From Denitromonas ohlonensis (GTDB lineage Bacteria; Pseudomonadota; Gammaproteobacteria; Burkholderiales; Rhodocyclaceae): DNA of 64,000 nt. Location: the NCBI RefSeq assembly GCF_007625205.1, contig NZ_VMNI01000015.1, positions 1 to 64,000 of the forward strand, read 5' to 3'. Positions 28,011 to 37,369 of this stretch are shown piece by piece. The first letter of the stretch is position 1, and every line of letters begins with the position of its first letter. A program made the translations under genes and the position numbers. The notes below the pieces were generated by a model that saw only the letters and a program-made list of their open reading frames with translations, was not told the origin of the DNA and did no database searches.

Positions 28011-29207
28011 TTAACCCGGCATGCCGTCGATGCGGGTGCTCACCAGCCACTTGCCGTAACGCCACAGAAAGAGCAGCAGCGCGGCGGCAAAGCTGGCCCC
28101 GGCCGCATGGATCAGCGGTTGGTACGCGGCGGGGATGAAGGCCGCTCCCAGGCGCAGCACCGTCGCCAACAGCATCAAGGCGTAGGCCGGCACCATCAGC
28201 GGCGGCAAGACCAGGTTGCGACCGGTGTGGCCGAGCGCGGTGCGCGTCATCATGCCGAGGGTCAGCACGCCAATGCCGCCGATGGCGATGCAATGCACCG
28301 CCGCCGACATCAGCGCCGGCGCCACCGACAAGGCCAGTCCCACCATGCCGATGCCGACCGCCGTCAGCGAGTAGCCCAGATACAACACCCACAGCAGCGG
28401 ATGCTGGCGCATCGAGCCATGCGCGTTGCGCATCAGCAGCACCAGATTGAACACCATGCCGGCCGCACCGACGATGAGCGCCAGCACCGACGGCGCATCG
28501 GCGGCAATCAACACCGCCAGGATCACCGGCGACAGCAAACCGACAAAGCCCGCCCAGCGCGGATGGCTGACCTGCGGGCGCTTGAGCGCGCGGTGGGTAA
28601 AGAAGGGGATCACCCGCAAGCCGATCAGCGTGATGAAACCGGCCACCAGCAACAGGCCGGTGAACAACAGACGCCGGGCGTCCATGTCGAGCACGCCGGC
28701 AACGGTCAGCAGATACAAGCCATTCGCCAGCGCAAAGGCCAGCAGCAAAAAGGGCACGCCGGCATTACGCTTGCTGCGCGCCCGCCACACCGGCAGCGCC
28801 ACCGCGGCGGCGGCACAGACGAAGAAGCTGACCGACAGCAGGCCGGTGATCAAAGGCGCGCCGGTTTCGGTCGAGGCCGCAATGCGCGCGCCCAGCCACA
28901 GCGCGGCGAGGCCCGCCAAAGGCGTGCCGGAGAAGGCCGGCTGGCCGGTCCACGAACCGACGGCAGTCAGCAAAAATCCGACGATCACCGCGCCCGCGTA
29001 ACCCCAGATCATTTCGTGGCCATGCCACAGCATGCCCGGCAAGGCCTCGGTGCCATTGAAGCCGGCCACCCAGGCCAGAATGGCGACCACCCCGAACAGC
29101 GCCGCACACAGGTAAAAAGGGCGAAACGCCATCGCCATGAAGGGCGACCAGCCAGCACGGCTGGCCGGCAGGCGGGGGCGGGGTTCTTCGAGTCGAATAA
29201 TGGCCAT
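28011..29207 (-). CDS. nnrS: NnrS family protein (haem-copper membrane protein of NO stress)
   Basis: 398 residues with about twelve hydrophobic spans. The N-terminal region [19 protein letters not shown] and the [29 protein letters not shown] segment (with conserved Trp-His-x-His) are NnrS signatures. Later segments are [11 protein letters not shown] and [26 protein letters not shown]. NnrS protects against nitrosative stress and is typically NsrR- or NnrR-controlled. It lies 156 bp downstream of the hemerythrin gene on the same strand and may be read from the NsrR-controlled promoter at 29756. Confidence 0.92.
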   Translation of the reverse strand: MAIIRLEEPRPRLPASRAGWSPFMAMAFRPFYLCAALFGVVAILAWVAGFNGTEALPGMLWHGHEMIWGYAGAVIVGFLLTAVGSWTGQPAFSGTPLAGLAALWLGARIAASTETGAPLITGLLSVSFFVCAAAAVALPVWRARSKRNAGVPFLLLAFALANGLYLLTVAGVLDMDARRLLFTGLLLVAGFITLIGLRVIPFFTHRALKRPQVSHPRWAGFVGLLSPVILAVLIAADAPSVLALIVGAAGMVFNLVLLMRNAHGSMRQHPLLWVLYLGYSLTAVGIGMVGLALSVAPALMSAAVHCIAIGGIGVLTLGMMTRTALGHTGRNLVLPPLMVPAYALMLLATVLRLGAAFIPAAYQPLIHAAGASFAAALLLFLWRYGKWLVSTRIDGMPG

Positions 29208-29363
29208 CGGGAATCTCGTGAATCAAAAAATCAACGGGCGCGCGGGCACCCGGCAGGAAAAGGTCCGGGCGCCAGCGTACGACGCGCCGGGGTGGGCTTG
29301 GGGCTGGGGGTGGGCACCTTGAGGTGCCTCGGGGTTTGCATTTTTTGTGGCCGGGCCAGCCAC

Positions 29364-29720
29364 TCAGGCGGCGACCGGGGCCAGATGACGCTCGACCGCG
29401 GGGAACATCTCCCGCTCTTCGAAGCGCACATGGGCAATCAAGGCTTCGCCCGCCTCGGCGCAACGCCTGCCGGCTTCGGCCTCGTCGAAAAAGCGCTGGA
29501 GCTGTTCATGTTCAGACAGCAGTCGGCGCACCAGCGCATGTTCGCCGGCGGCGCGCAGCACCGGCAGCAAGTCGCGCTCTTCTTCATCGAAGTGCGCCTG
29601 CAACTCCGGCCGCATGTGCGACAGCATCGCGACGCCGGTGCCGCTGATCAGCGCGCGGGCCAGCCGCAGGGCGGCATGGTGTTCACGGGACAAGGGGACA
29701 AGACGGGGGTCGCGGCGCAT
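29364..29720 (-). CDS. Hemerythrin-domain protein
   Basis: 118 residues. The helical-bundle metal ligands are in SREHHAALRLA, LQAHFDEEERDLLPVL, LSEHEQLQRFFDE and LIAHVRFEEREMFPAVE, giving the His/Glu set of a non-haem di-iron site. Small hemerythrins of this kind bind O2 or NO, and some aid repair of iron-sulfur clusters. Its start lies 36 bases from the NsrR-type operator, which places it in a nitrosative-stress regulon with nsrR and nnrS. Confidence 0.85.
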   Translation of the reverse strand: MRRDPRLVPLSREHHAALRLARALISGTGVAMLSHMRPELQAHFDEEERDLLPVLRAAGEHALVRRLLSEHEQLQRFFDEAEAGRRCAEAGEALIAHVRFEEREMFPAVERHLAPVAA

Positions 29721-29755
29721 GGAAAAATCCTCGGGGTCAATGAAACGACTTCACG

Positions 29756-29778
29756 AAGATGTATTTTAAGTGTATCTT
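29756..29778. promoter_or_regulatory. NsrR operator
   Basis: AAGATGTATTT-T-AAGTGTATCTT matches the known 11-1-11 NsrR dyad (AAGATGyATTT, N, AAATrCATCTT) with only a few changes in the right arm. It sits between hemerythrin and nsrR and so can control both. Confidence 0.85.
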
Positions 29779-29781
29779 TTA

Positions 29782-29804
29782 AAGAGTCAACTTGAATGTA
29801 TCTT
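29782..29804. promoter_or_regulatory. Second, degenerate NsrR-like site
   Basis: GAATGTATCTT at 29794-29804 repeats the right arm of the operator at 29756. The expected left arm (AAGAGTCAACT, 29782-29792) is poorly conserved. It lies 31 bases before the nsrR start, as expected for autoregulation. Confidence 0.5.
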
Positions 29805-29835
29805 TAATCTTTGTGCCATCGACGCCGGACACCCC

Positions 29836-30268
29836 ATGCAGATCACCCAGCACACCGACTATGCCTTGCGCGTCCTGATCACCCTGGGCGCCTGCCCCGA
29901 GCGGCGCGTGACCATCAAGGAAGTGGCGGAAACCTTTGACATCTCGCGCAGCCATGTGATGAAGATCGTCAATCAACTGGTCACGCTGGGCTTTGTCGAG
30001 GGCGCGCGCGGCAAGGGCGGCGGCTTGCGTCTGAACCGGGCGCCGGAGGCGATCGGCGTGGGCGAAGTGGTGCGTCAGATGGAGCCCGGCTTCGACCTGG
30101 TCGACTGCTTTCGCGCCGAATCGAGCTGCCTGCTGAGCTCCGGCTGCCGACTGAAGGGCGCGCTGAATACCGCGCTGCAGGCCTTTCTGGCCGCGCTGGA
30201 TGAGGTCACCCTGGCCGACCTGATCGTCAATCAGCCGCGCCTGCGCAGCATGCTTGGCGTGATCGCGC

Positions 30269-30285
<17 letters not shown>
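29836..30285 (+). CDS. nsrR: Rrf2-family NO-sensing repressor NsrR
   Basis: 149 residues from ATG 29836. The N-terminus MQITQHTDYALRVLITLG and the winged helix with ISRSHVMKIVNQLVTLGFVEGARGKGGGLRL are NsrR-typical. The [Fe-S] ligands are Cys91, Cys98 and Cys104 (DCFRAESSC, SSGC). NsrR represses NO-detoxification genes until NO modifies the cluster. The operator at 29756 and the neighbours hemerythrin and nnrS fit. An earlier in-frame Met at 29770 lies in the operator region and is rejected. The 3' end overlaps the convergent yjbQ gene by 17 bases. Confidence 0.93.
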
Positions 30286-30685
<400 letters not shown>

Positions 30686-30787
30686 CCCGTCGCCTCTAGG
30701 CAAAAATATATAGGTAAAACCCTTAAGATCAAACGCACGCCATCCGTTGACCCTGCCGTCCTCATCTCTTGAAGCCCTGATCGCACC

Positions 30788-31273
30788 ATGCCCGCAAAAC
30801 GCATTCTTGTCATCGACGACGTGTCCGTCATTCGTGGCTTCGTCAAAGGCGCGCTCAAGCACCTCGATGTGCGCGTCGGCGAGGCCTCGGGTGCCGAGCA
30901 GGCCCTGGCCATGCTCGAATCCATGCCGGCCGACGTCATCATCTGCGACCTGAATATGCCGGGCATGAGCGGCGAAGCCTTCGTGAAAACCCTTCGCGAA
31001 CGCGGCGACAGCACGCCGATCATCATGCTGACCGTCGAAGGTGATCGCAAAGTCATTGCCAAGCTGCTGCAGGCCGGCATTCAGGGCTATTTGCTCAAAC
31101 CCTTCAAGCCGGCCGTGCTGGCTGAACGCGTGCAGGAATTGCTCGACGGCACCGCACCGCCGGTGCGACCTTACGAAGCACCGGCAGAGGCTGCGGAAGC
31201 TCCCGCCGAGGACAGCGACGACACCCCGGCCGAAGCGGCCGCAGATACCGAAGCCACCGACACCAAGAGCTGA
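30788..31273 (+). CDS. CheY-like receiver with acidic C-terminal tail
   Basis: 161 residues. The receiver covers residues 1-120, with Asp10/Asp11, phosphosite Asp54 (VIICDLNMPGMSG), a Thr in MLTVE and the Lys in LLKPFKP. Residues 125-161 form a low-complexity Ala/Pro/Glu/Asp/Thr tail (EAPAEAAEAPAEDSDD), probably disordered. No output domain. It is similar to the receiver at 4879-5256 but carries the added tail. No kinase gene adjoins it. Confidence 0.87.
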   Translation: MPAKRILVIDDVSVIRGFVKGALKHLDVRVGEASGAEQALAMLESMPADVIICDLNMPGMSGEAFVKTLRERGDSTPIIMLTVEGDRKVIAKLLQAGIQGYLLKPFKPAVLAERVQELLDGTAPPVRPYEAPAEAAEAPAEDSDDTPAEAAADTEATDTKS

Positions 31274-31279
31274 AGCCGC

Positions 31280-32179
31280 CTACAAACCCCGCGCCCAGGC
31301 CGGCCGCAATCCGGCCTGCTCCGGCGCCTCAAGCGCGCCTCGCACCTGCGCCAGCAAGCGCGCCTTGTCAGCCCCCAGCGTGCCCTTGAGCACCAGCCAG
31401 TTGGACGCGTGGTCTGAGCGGAACACCGTCCGCTTCAGGTCCAGCTGCGACAGCAACGCTTCCATTTCCTGCAGCAGGCCGCGCAAGTCGAGCGGCTCCC
31501 ACTCAGGAAAGCCCGCCCGAAACCGCGCCTCGCCGGTCGGAAAGCTCACCACCAGCGTCGCCAGGTATTCGGGCTGCGTGACATTGGCCAGCCGCGCCGA
31601 GGCTTCGGCATGCTGGGCGCTGAACACCGGTCCGCCGAGGCCATTGAGGATCATCACCGAGCGGGTAATGCCGGCCTCGCCGAGCTTGTCCAGCGCCTCG
31701 CGGGTGGTGTCGAAAGTCTCGCCCTTGTTCACCCGCGCCAGCACCGTATCGTCGCCCGACTCAGCGCCGACATAGACCATGCGCAAGCCGGCCGCGGCCA
31801 GCGCCTGCATGTCGGCCACCGACTTCTTGCGCAGATTGCGCGGCAGGCAATAGCTGGAGATGCGCCGCACCGCCGGCAAATAGGTGCGGATCGCCTCAAG
31901 GATGGCCAGCAGTCGCCGGGTCGGCAGCACCAAGGCATCGCCATCGGCCAGAAACACCCGCCGCACCTGATCGCCATACATCGCCGCAACCCGGCGAATG
32001 CTGTCGATCACCTCATCTTCGCCACGCGCGCGAAATGCCTTTTGCGGCGCGGTGTACATCTCGCAAAACGTGCATTGATTCCACGAGCAGCCGTCGGTCA
32101 CCGGCAGGATCAGCGACTGCGCCTCGCTGGGCGGCCGGAACACCGGCTCGACATAGCGAATCGGAATCGTCTCAGTCAT
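31280..32179 (-). CDS. Radical SAM protein
   Basis: 299 residues from ATG 32179. The [4Fe-4S] motif is C-x5-C-x2-C in DGCSWNQCTFCEMY (about residues 30-40). MVYVGAESGDDTVLARVNKG is a typical radical SAM core strand (GAESG). It resembles coproporphyrinogen/Elp3-like (B12-free) radical SAM enzymes of unknown substrate. The ATG overlaps the last 8 bases of psd on the same strand, so the two are translationally linked. Confidence 0.83.
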   Translation of the reverse strand: MTETIPIRYVEPVFRPPSEAQSLILPVTDGCSWNQCTFCEMYTAPQKAFRARGEDEVIDSIRRVAAMYGDQVRRVFLADGDALVLPTRRLLAILEAIRTYLPAVRRISSYCLPRNLRKKSVADMQALAAAGLRMVYVGAESGDDTVLARVNKGETFDTTREALDKLGEAGITRSVMILNGLGGPVFSAQHAEASARLANVTQPEYLATLVVSFPTGEARFRAGFPEWEPLDLRGLLQEMEALLSQLDLKRTVFRSDHASNWLVLKGTLGADKARLLAQVRGALEAPEQAGLRPAWARGL

Positions 32180-33062
32180 ACAGCGCCAGCACGGTCTCGG
32201 CTTCGACAACCGGCGGCGGCAGCGCCCGCCCCATGCGCTCGCCAAGTCGCACGGCGGCTTCGGGCGCCCAAGCCGGGTTGAAGGCCATCATCGGCTTGGG
32301 GAAGAGCATCACCACCGTGGAGCCGAGCAGGAAGCGGCCCATCTCTTCGCCCTGCGCCAGCACGATGTCCTGGTCGTCGTAACGCCATTTGGTGATGTCG
32401 GGTCGGCGCGGCGGATTGACCACGCCATGCCACACCGTCGCCATGCTGCCCACAATGGTGGCGCCGACCAGCACCATCACAAACGGGCCGGCCGCGGACT
32501 CGAACACGCAGACCACCCGTTCGTTGCGCGCAAACAATCCGGGCACGCCGCGCGCAGTGGTCGGATTCACCGAAAACAGCGCGCCGGGCACATAGATCAT
32601 CTCGGTCAGCCGGCCGTCGCAGGGCATGTGGATGCGATGGTAGTCGCGCGGGCTCAGGTACAGCGTGGCGAACTGACCATCGTCAAACCTGGCGGCCAGT
32701 TGCTTGTCGCCGCCGAGCAGCGCGCTGCAGCTGTAGCTGTGGCCCTTGGCCTGAAACACCTGATCGCCGCGAATCGGGCCGAACTGGCTGATCGCCCCGT
32801 CCACCGGGCAGACAAAATCGGCCTCGACCAGCGTGCGCGCGTCGTCGCGCAGCGCGCGGGTAAAGAACTCGTTGAACGTCGGGTAGGCCGCCGGGTCCGG
32901 GTTTGCCGCCTCGGCCATGTTCACCCCGTAGCGCCGGATGAACCAGCGGATCACGCCGGTGGTGAGCTTGCCGCCGTGCAGGCCGGCGAGCTTGCCGGCG
33001 AGCACGGTCAGCGCGCGCTTGGGCAGCAGATATTGAGGAATGACGGCGAGGCGATCGGACAC
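32172..33062 (-). CDS. psd: Phosphatidylserine decarboxylase
   Basis: 296 residues from GTG 33062, which has a weak ribosome site. Psd elements are TFNEFFTRALRDDARTL near 65-80, DGAISQFG, LSPRDYHRIHMPCDGRL, and the self-cleavage and pyruvoyl-forming LGST motif (FLLGSTVVMLFPK) near residue 250. It is a membrane-associated enzyme that makes phosphatidylethanolamine from phosphatidylserine. The proenzyme is expected to be cut between Gly and Ser of LGST. It is followed by the radical SAM gene with an 8-base overlap. Confidence 0.95.
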   Translation of the reverse strand: MSDRLAVIPQYLLPKRALTVLAGKLAGLHGGKLTTGVIRWFIRRYGVNMAEAANPDPAAYPTFNEFFTRALRDDARTLVEADFVCPVDGAISQFGPIRGDQVFQAKGHSYSCSALLGGDKQLAARFDDGQFATLYLSPRDYHRIHMPCDGRLTEMIYVPGALFSVNPTTARGVPGLFARNERVVCVFESAAGPFVMVLVGATIVGSMATVWHGVVNPPRRPDITKWRYDDQDIVLAQGEEMGRFLLGSTVVMLFPKPMMAFNPAWAPEAAVRLGERMGRALPPPVVEAETVLALYD

Positions 33063-33207
33063 AGGACATCCAGCATGAAGAGAACGTGCCGCCGATTATA
33101 ACGACAGCGACGAGCGCTTCGGGGTGGCGAGGCAGGCCTTCGCGCCGGCATCGGCTGCACACCACGGCATCAAAAAAATTAGACTTTTCTTATATTCCGG
33201 CTAAACT

Positions 33208-33225
33208 AGTAAGCAACTACTTACT
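33208..33225. promoter_or_regulatory. TetR-type operator
   Basis: AGTAAG-CAACTA-CTTACT is a perfect 6-6-6 inverted repeat ending 15 bases before the tetR start, in an AT-rich leader (33171-33240). Dyads of this form are typical TetR-family sites, so autoregulation of the exporter operon is likely. Confidence 0.65.
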
Positions 33226-33240
33226 TACTGCGATAACGCC

Positions 33241-33858
33241 ATGCCTCACACCGCCACCGACCGCCAGCCCACTCAGGCCCGCCAGGCCGAGATCATCGCC
33301 GCCGTGCTCGCCCTCTCGGCCAGCCAGGGGCCGGGCACCATCACCACCCAGGGCATCGCCTCGGCGATCGGCCTGACGCATGGCGCCCTGTTCAAGCATT
33401 TTCCGACCAAGGCGGCGCTATGGCTGGCCGTCATTGACTGGGTCGACGCGCAACTGATGACCCGGCTGCACGCGGCCGCCAACGACCACGACCACCCGGT
33501 GGCCGCGCTGCGGGCGGTGTTCATGGCCCATACCGACTTTGTCGTCGCCCACCCGGGGGTGCCACGCTTCATCTTCAACGAGTTGCAGCAGCCCGAAGAC
33601 TCGCCGCTCAAACACCGCGTCAGCGACATGCTCGGCCGCTATCGCCAACTGCTGCAGGCACGGCTCCAGCACGCCGCGTCGCTGGGCGCGCTGCGCCCCC
33701 GGCTCGATCTCGACGCCGCGGCCACCCTGTTCATCGGCAGCCTGCAGGGGCTGGTGATGCAGGCCATGCTGCGCGGCAACACCACCGGCATGCGTGATGC
33801 GGCCGAGGCCGTCTTCGCGATCTACCGATCCGCCATCCTTGTGGAGCTCGCCTCATGA
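33241..33858 (+). CDS. TetR-family transcriptional regulator
   Basis: 205 residues. The N-terminal HTH reads ARQAEIIAAVLALSASQGPGTITTQGIASAIGLTHGALFKHFPTK, the classic TetR pattern with LF-HF. The C-terminal ligand domain has helices with AHTDFVVAHPGVPRFIFNELQ. It is first gene of a four- or five-gene exporter operon; its TGA overlaps the ATG of the adaptor gene. The dyad at 33208-33225 is its probable operator. Confidence 0.9.
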   Translation: MPHTATDRQPTQARQAEIIAAVLALSASQGPGTITTQGIASAIGLTHGALFKHFPTKAALWLAVIDWVDAQLMTRLHAAANDHDHPVAALRAVFMAHTDFVVAHPGVPRFIFNELQQPEDSPLKHRVSDMLGRYRQLLQARLQHAASLGALRPRLDLDAAATLFIGSLQGLVMQAMLRGNTTGMRDAAEAVFAIYRSAILVELAS

Positions 33859-35039
33859 AAATCGACGCCTTCCGCCGCTGGGCCTGGCTGCCGCTGGCGC
33901 TCGTGCTACTCGCCGGCTTCGCCTACGTGGTCGCCCGCTCGGGGCCGCTGGCGCCGGTCCGGGTCACCGTCGCCACTGTGGTCGAGGGCCAGGTCGCGCC
34001 CGAGCTGTTCGGCATCGGCACGGTCGACGCCCGTCGCGCCTATGCCGTCGGCCCGACCGCCCCGGGTCGGCTGATGCTGGTTGCGGTCGAAGTCGGTGAC
34101 ACGGTGCGCGCCGGTCAGGTGCTGGCGCGGCTCGACCCGGTCGACCTCGACGCCCGTATCGCCGCGCTCGACGCCTCGGCCGATCGCGCCCGCAGCACGC
34201 TGGCCGCCGCCCAGGCGCAGCAACGCGATATGCGCGCCCGCGCCGAAGTGGCCGCCATTAACGCGCGCCGCTATGTCTCGCTCGGCCAGCAACAGTTTGT
34301 CAGCGCCAGCGCGGTCGAAGCGCGCACTCAGGAACACACCTCGGCCCGCGCCGCGGTCGATGCCGCCGCGGCCGCCGCCGACAGCGCACGCGGCGATCTG
34401 GCCCGTCTGCAAGCCGAGCGCCAGGCGCTGGTGGAACAACGCAACACCCTCACGCTGGTCGCGCCGGTCGACGGCGTGGTCACCGCCCGCGACGCCGAAC
34501 CCGGCACCACGCTGGTTGCCGGCCAGGCCGCGCTGCGCCTGATCGACCCGGCCAGCCTGTGGGTGCGCACCCGCATCGACCAGGGCCGCTCGCAGGGGCT
34601 GACCGCCGGCTTGCCGGCGCAGATCGTGCTGCGCTCGCGCCCGACCGAGGCGCTCGCCGGCCAGGTCGAGCGGGTGGAGTTGATCAGCGACGCGATCACC
34701 GAAGAGCGGCTCGCCCAGGTCACTTTTGCGACGGTGCCGGCGGGCACCTCGATCGGCGAAATGGCCGAGGTGACCGTGCAACTGCCGGCCGCCGCCAACG
34801 GCCCGGTGCTGCCCAACGCCGCCCTCCAGCAGCGCGACGGCCAGACCGGCGTGTGGCAGCTCGACGGCGACGCCCTGCGCTTCACCGCCGTGCGCACCGG
34901 GGCCATCGGGCCGGACGGACAGGTGCAGATCCTCGATGGCTTGGCCGCTGGCGACCGAGTGGTGGTACACAGCGAAGGCAAGCTGACACCGGACGCCGCC
35001 ATCACCATCGTCGACAGCCTGAACGCGGTGCGCCAATGA
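33855..35039 (+). CDS. HlyD-type periplasmic adaptor (membrane fusion protein)
   Basis: 394 residues. One N-terminal membrane span (about 9-27) is followed by the lipoyl half-motif APGRLMLVAVEVGDTVRAGQVLARLD. A coiled coil follows (about 95-205, rich in Ala/Arg/Gln). Then comes the second lipoyl half (NTLTLVAPVDGVVTARDAEPGTTLVAGQ) and beta-barrel domains. With the following FtsX-type permease and ATPase it makes a DevBCA/MacAB-like exporter. ATGA overlap with tetR. Confidence 0.88.
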   Translation: MKIDAFRRWAWLPLALVLLAGFAYVVARSGPLAPVRVTVATVVEGQVAPELFGIGTVDARRAYAVGPTAPGRLMLVAVEVGDTVRAGQVLARLDPVDLDARIAALDASADRARSTLAAAQAQQRDMRARAEVAAINARRYVSLGQQQFVSASAVEARTQEHTSARAAVDAAAAAADSARGDLARLQAERQALVEQRNTLTLVAPVDGVVTARDAEPGTTLVAGQAALRLIDPASLWVRTRIDQGRSQGLTAGLPAQIVLRSRPTEALAGQVERVELISDAITEERLAQVTFATVPAGTSIGEMAEVTVQLPAAANGPVLPNAALQQRDGQTGVWQLDGDALRFTAVRTGAIGPDGQVQILDGLAAGDRVVVHSEGKLTPDAAITIVDSLNAVRQ

Positions 35040-36229
35040 TCAGCCTGGCCGGCCGCGACATCCTGCATGCCTGGTCGCGCTTCGTGCTGACCGGCATGGG
35101 GCTGGGCCTGTTGATCGGCGTCACCCTGTCGATGGCCGGCATCTACCGCGGCATGGTCGACGACGCCGGCGCCCTGCTCGACAACAGCGGCGCCGACCTG
35201 TGGGTGGTGCAAAAAGACACCCAGGGCCCCTACGCCGAATCGTCCAGCCTGCGCGACGACGTGGTGCACAGCGTGCGCGGCATGCCGGGCGTGGCGCGGG
35301 CGGCCAACGTCACCTACTTCACCATGCAGGTGGCGCGCGGCGCACTGGATGTGCGGGCCATGGTGGTCGGCTTCGAGCCCGGCTTGCCGGGCGCGCCGGG
35401 CGCGCTGGTGGCCGGCCGGCGGATCACCCGCAGCCATTACGAGGCGGTGGCCGACGTGAAGACCGGTTTTGCCGTTGGCGACACCCTCCGCATCCGCCGT
35501 CATGACTACACGGTGGTCGGGCTGACCCGGCGCACGGTGTCCTCCGGCGGTGATCCGATGGTGTTCATCCCGCTCAAGGACGCGCAGGAAGCGCAGTTTC
35601 TCAAAGACAACGACGCCATCGTCAACGAACGCGCCCGCAGCGCGGCCAACCCGGCGTTCAACCGCCCCGGTATCCCCGGTCTGCTCGACGCCATCACCGA
35701 TTCGCAGAGCAGTAATCACAATGTAAACGCGGTGCTGGTGCAGATCGCCCCCGGCCTGGACGCCGAGGCCGTGGCCGAACCGATCCGCCGCTGGAAGCAC
35801 CTGACGGTGTTCACCCGCGCGCAGATGGAGGAGATCCTGGTGGCCAAGCTGATCGCCACCTCGGCGCGCCAGATCGGCATGTTCCTGGTCATCCTGGCGG
35901 TGGTCAGCGCGGCCATCGTAGCCTTCATCATCTACACCATGACGCTCGGCAAGATCCGCGAGATCGCCGTGCTCAAGCTCATCGGCACGCGCAACCGCAC
36001 CATCGCCGGCATGATCCTGCAGCAGGCGCTCGGTCTCGGCCTGATCGGCTTCATGGTCGGCAAGACCGCCGCCACGCTGTGGGCGCCGATCTTCCCCAAA
36101 TACGTGCTGCTGCTGCCCGGCGATGCCCTGCGCGGCTTTGTCGTGGTGATGGCGATCTGTGCGCTGGCCAGCCTGATGGCGATCCGCGCCGCGCTCAAGG
36201 TCGACCCGGCCGCGGCCATCGGAGGCTGA
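35036..36229 (+). CDS. FtsX/DevC-like ABC transporter permease
   Basis: 397 residues from ATG 35036, overlapping the adaptor stop (ATGA). The N-terminal span ISLAGRDILHAWSRFVLTGMGLGLLIGVTL is followed by a large periplasmic domain (about 45-270). Three C-terminal spans follow, including MFLVILAVVSAAIVAFIIYTMTLGKIREIAVLKLIGT, the FtsX signature coupling helix. Four spans plus the periplasmic domain match MacB/DevC-type mechanotransmission exporters. Substrate not evident. Confidence 0.87.
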   Translation: MISLAGRDILHAWSRFVLTGMGLGLLIGVTLSMAGIYRGMVDDAGALLDNSGADLWVVQKDTQGPYAESSSLRDDVVHSVRGMPGVARAANVTYFTMQVARGALDVRAMVVGFEPGLPGAPGALVAGRRITRSHYEAVADVKTGFAVGDTLRIRRHDYTVVGLTRRTVSSGGDPMVFIPLKDAQEAQFLKDNDAIVNERARSAANPAFNRPGIPGLLDAITDSQSSNHNVNAVLVQIAPGLDAEAVAEPIRRWKHLTVFTRAQMEEILVAKLIATSARQIGMFLVILAVVSAAIVAFIIYTMTLGKIREIAVLKLIGTRNRTIAGMILQQALGLGLIGFMVGKTAATLWAPIFPKYVLLLPGDALRGFVVVMAICALASLMAIRAALKVDPAAAIGG

Positions 36230-36230
36230 C

Positions 36231-36965
36231 ATGACGCATCCCACCCACGGCATCCGCATCGAAGGCCTGCGCAAGCGCTACGGCGAGGGCGACACCGCCG
36301 TCGACGCGCTCAAGGACGTGAACATGCAGGTCGCGCCCGGCGAGGTCGTCGGCCTGATCGGCCCCTCGGGCTCGGGCAAGAGCACCCTGCTCAAGTGTCT
36401 GGGCGCGGTCATCGAGCCGACCGCCGGGCGCATGATCCTGGGCGAGCAGACCATCTACGACAACGGCTGGACGCTGCCCGACTTGCGCGCCCTGCGCCGC
36501 GACCGCATCGGCTTCGTCTTCCAGGCGCCCTACCTCATCCCCTTCCTGAACGTGACCGACAACGTCGCCCTGCTGCCCATGCTCGCCGGCCAGAAGAACG
36601 CCGTGGCCCGCGCCCGCGCACGCGAACTGCTCGCCGCGCTGGACGTCGCCCATCGCGCCGAGGCCCAGCCCTCCGAACTGTCGGGCGGCGAACAGCAGCG
36701 CGTGGCCATTGCCCGCGCGCTGGCCAACCAGCCGCCGGTGATCCTCGCCGACGAGCCGACCGCGCCGCTCGACTCCGAACGCGCGCTGGCCGTGATGCGC
36801 ATCCTCAACCAGATGGCCGCGCAATACCGCACCGCCATCATCGTCGTCACCCACGACGAAAAGATCATTCCCACCTTCCGTCGCATTTACCACATCCGCG
36901 ACGGCAAGACCCACGAAGAAGCCGGCGAAGGGCGCGCCATCGACCTCGCGCCAGCACACGCCTGA
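36231..36965 (+). CDS. ABC transporter ATP-binding protein (DevA/LolD-like)
   Basis: 244 residues. Walker A GPSGSGKST at 44-52, Q-loop VFQAPYLIPFLNVTDNVAL, signature LSGGEQQRVAIARAL, Walker B VILADEPT, H-loop IIVVTHDEKI. The D-loop region is APLDSE rather than the usual GALD. It starts one base after the permease stop and powers the exporter. Catalytic residues look complete. Confidence 0.92.
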   Translation: MTHPTHGIRIEGLRKRYGEGDTAVDALKDVNMQVAPGEVVGLIGPSGSGKSTLLKCLGAVIEPTAGRMILGEQTIYDNGWTLPDLRALRRDRIGFVFQAPYLIPFLNVTDNVALLPMLAGQKNAVARARARELLAALDVAHRAEAQPSELSGGEQQRVAIARALANQPPVILADEPTAPLDSERALAVMRILNQMAAQYRTAIIVVTHDEKIIPTFRRIYHIRDGKTHEEAGEGRAIDLAPAHA

Positions 36966-36976
36966 CCGAGACCGAT

Positions 36977-37369
36977 ATGCGCCACCGCCGCCTGCTTGCC
37001 GTCCTCGCCGTACTCGCCATCGCCTTCGGCGCGCTCACGGTGCTCAGCGGCGGACGCGTGCTGTTTGGCGGCACCGAGGCACGCGCGGCGGCCGGCCAGG
37101 TGGTCGACTTCGTGCTGTGGTTCAATTTTCTGGCCGGCTTCGCCTATGTCGCCGTCGGCCTCGAGCTATGGCGCCGCCGCCGCTGGGCGGTGCGCGGCGC
37201 GGCACTGCTGGCGCTTCTCACGGCGATCATCGCCGCGCTGTTCGGCCTGCATGTGCTCAGCGGCGGCGCCTACGAAATGCGCACCGTCGGTGCGCTGGCC
37301 CTGCGACTGAGCTTCTGGTCCGCGCTGGCGCTTGTCGCTCGCCGCGCCGCTCAATCCACCACCGGGTAA
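36977..37369 (+). CDS. Small membrane protein, function unknown
   Basis: 130 residues from ATG 36977, 11 bases after the ATPase gene. Four hydrophobic spans are seen at about 6-25, 43-62, 71-92 and 101-120. Arginine clusters (RRRRW at 66-70, ARRAA at the end) are on the predicted cytoplasmic side. I do not recognise a family. It looks like the last gene of the exporter operon. Its 3' end overlaps the convergent HMA-like gene by 19 bases. Confidence 0.65.
   Translation: MRHRRLLAVLAVLAIAFGALTVLSGGRVLFGGTEARAAAGQVVDFVLWFNFLAGFAYVAVGLELWRRRRWAVRGAALLALLTAIIAALFGLHVLSGGAYEMRTVGALALRLSFWSALALVARRAAQSTTG

Noticed and set aside
29208-29240. Possible FNR box (TTGAT/ATCAA-like) before nnrS
   Set aside because: Half-sites do not line up with the 4-base spacer of TTGAT-N4-ATCAA.
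29312-29346. GGCACC-TTGA-GGTGCC hairpin followed by T-rich DNA as a terminator
   Set aside because: The T-rich part is separated by about ten bases from the stem and lies on the strand opposite to the local genes.
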